Origin: an uncultured Synergistia bacterium
Lineage (GTDB): Bacteria > Eremiobacterota > SpSt-956 > JAKJGF01
Direction: 5' to 3'
Assembly: GCA_937888925.1 (NCBI GenBank)
Contig: CALARM010000396.1
Location: forward strand, 1 to 5,994
Length of the DNA stretch: 5,994 nucleotides
Within the stretch, counting starts at the first letter, position 1, and each line of letters starts with the position of its first letter. Positions 4,340 through 5,994 of this stretch are shown here, one piece after another. The position numbers and the translations under genes were made by a program. The notes under the pieces were generated by a model. The model was not told where the DNA came from and made no database searches. It was given only the letters and a program-made list of their open reading frames with translations.

Positions 4340-5844
4340 ACTTTTATCCTCTGTTTTTTCCAATCTTGTAAAGATATAATATTTCTTCCTTCATTTTGAA
4401 AATACCTATCATTAATTTGTGGCTCATCCCCTGAAAAAAGTATCTCACATAAATTATTCCATCTTCCTGACAGTAATTGTGCTCTAACATGAAGAACAGC
4501 TTCAGCATTTTCCGGCAACCAGAAGATTCCTGGCCCTTTCATACGAAGATTAACCACTCTTCTTACGGCACTTTCTATCGCCCCACTGCCAATAGGATAT
4601 CCTGAAGTTTTAAAATCCGAATAGTTCATTCTTTTTCTGTGTTTCTGAAAGTAAGCTATCACTTTATTTATTTCTTTAGAACGTCTCCCTTTGCAAAGTT
4701 CTGAAAGTGACTCCAGGAGAAGATTAAAATGTCCCTGTTTAAGCCTTTGTTTTTGCTTATTAAACCAGCGTTTTTTCTTTTTCTCGCCCCATTTCTTACA
4801 TTCTTCAACAGCAGAAGAAAGATGCTCTAATGAGTGATAAAAATCCAGTATCTCTATTATTTTTTCTTCAGATAGGCCAATTCTTTTTCTTATCTCTTTG
4901 ACTCTTTCCCATAACCAGGGAGCGCCATCTCCTATAACTATTAGCTTTTCTGCTTCCTGTATTCCTAACAGGTGAAGATACATACAGACTAATTCCAATA
5001 AGGCATCACAATCTCCAAGGGTTCCATCTATAAAATCAAGTTCACGACAAACTCTTCTACCTTTATTGTCTATAACATACAGACGTAATAACTTTGGCTC
5101 TTTCCATTCAGGTTTATACTTTCTATGTCCGCCTTTACCTGTCAGTCCACGTTTTCCTCCAAGACGAACCTGAAGTCTGCCACCATCTAATGTTAAAACT
5201 ACTATCTTCCCTTTCAATATATTCCCTGATGATAACTTCTGGTCTTGATACTTCTTCATTAGCATGTCACGATATTCTATTGCTTTATGACTGAAATTCA
5301 GACTTAATTTACGGACAACTTTTATGTCCAGTTTTATTCCCTGTAGACTCAGTTCTTCTCTTGCACGTTCCATACTTGATTGTAATACTACCTGACGGGT
5401 TACCTCGGATATCAAACCAGGAGTAGCGCCATGACTTATTCCTAACAATTTCAGCACAGGATAGCAACCACTTCCTCCATTGCCTCTTCCTTTCTTCTTT
5501 TTCTTCCTACCAGGCATTTTTTCTCTGTCTGCATGCATATAGAGAGTTCTTACTTTTATACACTCTCCACTTAAAAGTTTTATCCTTACTTCTTCATATC
5601 TTCCTCTCTTTAACCAGGAGCGATGTTTCAAGGATAACTCTATAGCTTTTGCTTCCAACTCCTTATCCTGACGTAATTCTTTAAGGGTTTCTCCCATAAT
5701 TTTTCCTGATGACTCACGGAATATCTTTATTATTTCTTCTTCCACCTGGAGTATATCATAGCCATTCTCTGATTTTTTCCATTCTTCAAGATTATTCTTG
5801 ACTTTTTTGAACAGTTCGCCAATAATATTTATAATTTCTTTCAT
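4306..5844 (-). CDS. ISKra4-like DDE transposase
   Basis: A full-length 512-residue DDE transposase that cuts and joins the element's ends. The proposed catalytic acids are Asp220 (LTLDGGRLQVR), Asp306 (VIGDGAPWLW) and Glu424 (GSGAIESAVRR). Other marks are HRKYKPEWKEPKLLRLYVID (240-259), ILDFYHSLEHLSSA (332-345), and the C-terminal stretch MKGPGIFW...NAEAVLHVRAQLLSGRW (435-462), which I associate with ISKra4. The N-terminal third is charged and helical, with a lysine-rich patch at 113-120 and a glycine/Cys segment that may bind DNA. The start ATG (5842-5844) has AGGTG just upstream on the minus strand (5874-side copy excluded; the site is 5848-5852), and that site lies within an inverted repeat. 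No frameshift or internal stop is seen. It ends 2 bases inside the left inverted repeat. UPF0236/ISLre2 was considered but its C-terminal motif differs. Confidence 0.88.
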   Translation of the reverse strand: MKEIINIIGELFKKVKNNLEEWKKSENGYDILQVEEEIIKIFRESSGKIMGETLKELRQDKELEAKAIELSLKHRSWLKRGRYEEVRIKLLSGECIKVRTLYMHADREKMPGRKKKKKGRGNGGSGCYPVLKLLGISHGATPGLISEVTRQVVLQSSMERAREELSLQGIKLDIKVVRKLSLNFSHKAIEYRDMLMKKYQDQKLSSGNILKGKIVVLTLDGGRLQVRLGGKRGLTGKGGHRKYKPEWKEPKLLRLYVIDNKGRRVCRELDFIDGTLGDCDALLELVCMYLHLLGIQEAEKLIVIGDGAPWLWERVKEIRKRIGLSEEKIIEILDFYHSLEHLSSAVEECKKWGEKKKKRWFNKQKQRLKQGHFNLLLESLSELCKGRRSKEINKVIAYFQKHRKRMNYSDFKTSGYPIGSGAIESAVRRVVNLRMKGPGIFWLPENAEAVLHVRAQLLSGRWNNLCEILFSGDEPQINDRYFQNEGRNIISLQDWKKQRIKVYEIKDIRKAA

Positions 5845-5882
5845 AAAGCACCTATTTCTATAATATTTTTTAGGTGCTTTAT
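5843..5882 (-). promoter_or_regulatory. Inverted repeat burying the transposase ribosome-binding site
   Basis: ATAAAGCACCTA (5843-5854) and TAGGTGCTTTAT (5871-5882) are perfect 12-base arms around a 16-base AT-rich spacer. In a minus-strand transcript that enters from outside, the 3' arm contains the AGGTG ribosome-binding site and the first two bases of the start codon, so pairing would block translation. A transcript starting inside the spacer, where TATTAT occurs on the minus strand (5863-5868), would lack the 5' arm and escape. This protection against read-through expression is known for other IS such as IS10 and IS50; its operation here is inferred. Confidence 0.6.
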
Positions 5883-5916
5883 TTTTACATTCACCTCTGA
5901 TATACTTTTTTTATAA

Positions 5917-5939
5917 ATCTATATTTTGGGAATGCACCC
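5917..5939. repeat. Right terminal inverted repeat of the IS
   Basis: It ends TTTGGGAATGCACCC at 5939, the exact reverse complement of the first 15 bases of the left end, with 21 of 23 positions matching overall. The transposase promoter region lies between it and the start codon at 5844. Confidence 0.9.
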
Positions 5940-5994
5940 GAATACAGTGAGCAGTTACTTCGTAACAGGGAAAAAGAGGCAGAATTTCGAAAAA
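5940..5994 (+). other. Right flank of the IS with a short open frame
   Basis: The frame starting at 5940 reads EYSEQLLRNREKEAEFRK and stays open to the window edge; it looks coding-like (charged, helical) but has no start codon here and could be the truncated beginning or middle of a gene. It is not recognisable as the missing DUF5615 C-terminus. Too short to assign. Confidence 0.3.

Larger units (their letters stand above)
4281..5939 (-). mobile_element. Complete 1659-bp insertion sequence, ISKra4-like
   Basis: The element is bounded by terminal inverted repeats of 23 bases with 21 identical, beginning GGGTGCATTCCCAAA, and it holds one DDE transposase on the minus strand. Size, GGG ends and transposase motifs fit the ISKra4 family as I remember it. 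The flanks do not show a target duplication: CTGTACCGG precedes the left end and GAATACAGT follows the right end. It is inserted in the DUF5615 toxin gene. The intact frame, exact ends and regulatory hairpin point to a recently active element. Confidence 0.85.

Noticed and set aside
5094..5294. Plus-strand reading frame within the transposase gene, and other frames opposite real genes
   Set aside because: They lie opposite well-supported coding sequences, have no ribosome-binding sites and show no recognisable motifs.
5881..5900. Leader peptide for the transposase (AGAGGTGAATG on the minus strand)
   Set aside because: The ATG is followed immediately by TAA, and the ribosome-binding-like bases touch the ATG, so no peptide would be made.

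Overview
The window is an AT-rich bacterial segment carrying accessory rather than housekeeping genes. It suggests a low-GC bacterium: GGAGG-type Shine-Dalgarno sites, sigma70/SigA-like promoters, heavy AGA/AGG and ATA codon use, and tight coding. An anaerobic Firmicute or similar would fit, but nothing here fixes the taxon. All protein-family assignments come from motifs read by eye, without a database search.

Layout. (1) Positions 3-1391 (+) encode the C-terminal half of a superfamily 1 UvrD/Rep-type helicase, of the kind also found as the C-terminal part of long RecQ-UvrD fusion proteins. The Walker A half is missing, because of the window edge or a real 5' truncation. (2) Positions 1470-3022 (+) form a toxin-antitoxin operon. 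A palindromic operator candidate and a near-consensus promoter precede a HigB/RelE-type toxin, followed by a long antitoxin with a HigA-type helix-turn-helix and a C-terminal ImmA/IrrE zinc metallopeptidase domain (HEIAH). (3) Positions 3023-3734 hold no gene but are dense in structure. They contain several hairpins, two of which share a CGACTT(A/G)AGTCG core and resemble IS200/IS605-type ends, then five copies of a TTTAG(T/C)(T/C)AAA-like decamer, then a promoter overlapped by an inverted repeat. (4) Positions 3735-4339 (+) form a second toxin-antitoxin pair: a DUF433 antitoxin overlapping by one base a DUF5615 PIN-like toxin. (5) Positions 4281-5939 are a complete 1659-bp insertion sequence with GGG-starting terminal inverted repeats and a DDE transposase on the minus strand, most like the ISKra4 family. 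Its left end lies inside the DUF5615 gene, so the last 18 toxin residues are encoded by the IS. (6) Positions 5940-5994 are flanking DNA with a short open frame.

How the parts relate. The two toxin-antitoxin modules are independent, each with its own promoter and operator-like repeat. With the helicase and the IS, they fit a genomic island or defence/stabilisation hotspot. The most informative points are the IS disruption of the DUF5615 toxin with no matching target duplication, an inverted repeat that would bury the transposase ribosome-binding site in read-through transcripts, the metallopeptidase fused to the HigA-type antitoxin, and the structured noncoding stretch with its decamer array. 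No wholly new system can be claimed from sequence alone.
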